Assembly: GCA_905479665.1 (NCBI GenBank)
Contig: CAJQNM010000161.1
Span: 1-5,473 of the forward strand
Direction: 5' to 3'
Source of the DNA: an uncultured Saprospiraceae bacterium
GTDB taxonomy: Bacteria; Bacteroidota; Bacteroidia; Chitinophagales; Saprospiraceae
Length of the DNA: 5,473 nt
How positions within the stretch are numbered: the stretch's first letter is position 1; each line of letters starts with the position of its first letter. The position numbers and the translations under genes were made by a program. Below, piece after piece: positions 4,425-5,473 of this stretch. The notes beneath the pieces were generated by a model, which worked only from the letters and a program-made list of their open reading frames with translations, was not told the origin of the DNA and searched no databases.

Positions 4425-5473
4425 ATGAAAAAGTCACTGACAAGTTTATTAGTGCTGCTGATTTCAATCAGTCTGCTGGCTCAACAATCACCTGGTCTAG
4501 AAGAGTCTAGATATTACAAAATCACGGATGTACCCATTCCCAAAAATATCGTGCTGGAGGTCGGTGGTCTGGCATTTGATGACGACGGAAATCTGGGTGC
4601 ATGTACACGCCGAGGGGAAGTCTGGCTGATCAAAAATCCATCTTCTTCTGCTCCGGAATTTTCTCGTTTTGCCCATGGTCTCCATGAGCCTCTCGGACTG
4701 GCCTTTCGCAATGGATCTTTTTACAGTGCACAACGAGGCGAGCTCACTAAGCTGACGGACACCAACAATGATGGTCGCGCAGATATTTACCACAACATCT
4801 ACAATTGGAATCTCAATGGCAACTATCATGAGTATTCCTACGGCCCACTCTTCCTGCCAGATGGCGATATGCTGGTCACTCTCAACTTGGGTTGGGTAGG
4901 TCGTGGTGCCAGTGAATCTAAATGGCGCGGATGGATGTTACGCATTTCTGAAGATGGACAAATGACCCCCATTGCTGCCGGCATGCGCTCTCCGGCAGGG
5001 TTAGGTTTTAATGCCGCTGGAGATATCTTCTACACCGAAAACCAAGGCGATTGGGTGGGATCAGGACGCATGACTCACCTGGAAAAGGGAGATTTTGCTG
5101 GACACCCAGAGAGCCTACGATGGTCAGGTGAACCGGGCTCGCCCATTTCACTCTCCATGGAAGATATTGATGACACCAAGGGCTATTCACTCTATGAGTA
5201 CGAGAAAGTACATCCTGCAGTCAAGCCACCTTCTATTTGGTTTCCACATACCTTGATGGGCATCTCCACCAGTGATTTGAAAGTAATCCCTGAAGGCTTT
5301 GGTCCCTTTACTGGTCAGCTGCTGGTTGGTGATCAGGGGCACAGCAAAATCATGCGGGTCTTCCAAGAAAAAATCGATGGCGTTTACCAAGGCATTTGCT
5401 TTCCCTTTGTGGAAGGATTTTCTTCCGGTCTGCTGCGCATGCAGTGGGGACCGGAACAGACGCTCTTCGTCGG
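4425..5473 (+). CDS. Secreted beta-propeller, PQQ-sugar-dehydrogenase-like (TIGR02604-type), truncated at right edge
   Basis: An ATG 17 nt after the previous stop opens a frame of 349 codons that is still open at the window's end. A Sec signal peptide is visible (MKKSLTSLLVLLISISLLAQ), probably cut after Ala19. The remainder shows propeller blades typical of the putative membrane-bound dehydrogenase domain found with heme-binding proteins: VGGLAFDDDGNLGACTRRGE (46-65), HEPLGLAF (87-94), MRSPAGLGFNAAGDIFYTEN (187-206) and GQLLVGDQGHSKIMRVF (297-313). DTNNDGRAD (112-120) fits a DxNxDGxxD calcium loop, and TENQGDWVGSG (204-214) follows the family's conserved spacing. Relatives are similar to soluble glucose or sorbosone dehydrogenases that may use PQQ; the cofactor here is not proven. 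With the DUF1080 lipoprotein upstream it suggests periplasmic oxidation of a sugar to a 3-keto product followed by cleavage. A cytochrome c domain or gene would be expected beyond the window. Confidence 0.85.
   Translation, partial: MKKSLTSLLVLLISISLLAQQSPGLEESRYYKITDVPIPKNIVLEVGGLAFDDDGNLGACTRRGEVWLIKNPSSSAPEFSRFAHGLHEPLGLAFRNGSFYSAQRGELTKLTDTNNDGRADIYHNIYNWNLNGNYHEYSYGPLFLPDGDMLVTLNLGWVGRGASESKWRGWMLRISEDGQMTPIAAGMRSPAGLGFNAAGDIFYTENQGDWVGSGRMTHLEKGDFAGHPESLRWSGEPGSPISLSMEDIDDTKGYSLYEYEKVHPAVKPPSIWFPHTLMGISTSDLKVIPEGFGPFTGQLLVGDQGHSKIMRVFQEKIDGVYQGICFPFVEGFSSGLLRMQWGPEQTLFV

Noticed and set aside
4208..4510. 100-codon forward frame overlapping the end of the DUF1080 lipoprotein and start of the propeller
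   Set aside because: It lies in another frame across two well-supported genes, and its translation has no domain or signal.
4497..4829. 110-codon reverse-strand frame inside the propeller gene
   Set aside because: The forward frame from 4425 has a signal peptide and clear propeller motifs throughout; the reverse frame is a by-product of its codon pattern.

Overview
The window looks like chromosomal or genomic-island DNA from a Bacteroidota bacterium, probably Cytophagales-like. Three things point there. The lipoprotein at 443-1141 carries a Lys-Asp-Glu export signal just after its lipid-anchored cysteine. A TAnnTTTG-type -7 element lies upstream of the gene pair at 1382. The 2518-5473 cluster joins a DUF1080 (3-keto-glycoside hydrolase-like) lipoprotein to a secreted beta-propeller. 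Planctomycetes and Verrucomicrobia carry similar propeller/DUF1080 genes, so the assignment is likely but not certain.

Layout, left to right. Positions 1-93 are best read as the end of an IS3-family insertion sequence whose transposase reads leftward off the window; only its terminal repeat and about nine codons are visible. Positions 94-442 hold no convincing conventional gene but a dense run of inverted repeats, GC-rich at 265-335, and one small 51-codon frame with a Shine-Dalgarno-like sequence. A probable surface lipoprotein of unknown function follows (443-1141). Positions 1142-1381 are a regulatory region with four GTTTACT direct repeats spaced 33, 32 and 32 bp, plus two kinds of palindrome. 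This leads into a 10-nt-overlapping gene pair, mobile mystery protein A (helix-turn-helix, 1382-1843) and mobile mystery protein B (Fic-fold, 1834-2430). After an 87-nt gap come a 629-residue lipoprotein (DUF1080-like domain, PA14 domain and an extra C-terminal domain, 2518-4407) and, 17 nt later, a secreted TIGR02604-like propeller (4425 to the right edge, incomplete).

How the parts work together. The A/B pair has the layout of a toxin-antitoxin or self-regulated cargo module: a DNA-binding protein first, a nucleotide-transfer-fold enzyme second, translational overlap, and a phased operator-like array over the putative promoter. The pair is already named and its function is still unresolved; the phased array and the Asn-for-Asp/Glu change in its Fic motif are the most interesting features here. 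The last two genes form a probable envelope operon for sugar or glycoside oxidation and cleavage, unrelated in function to the A/B pair.
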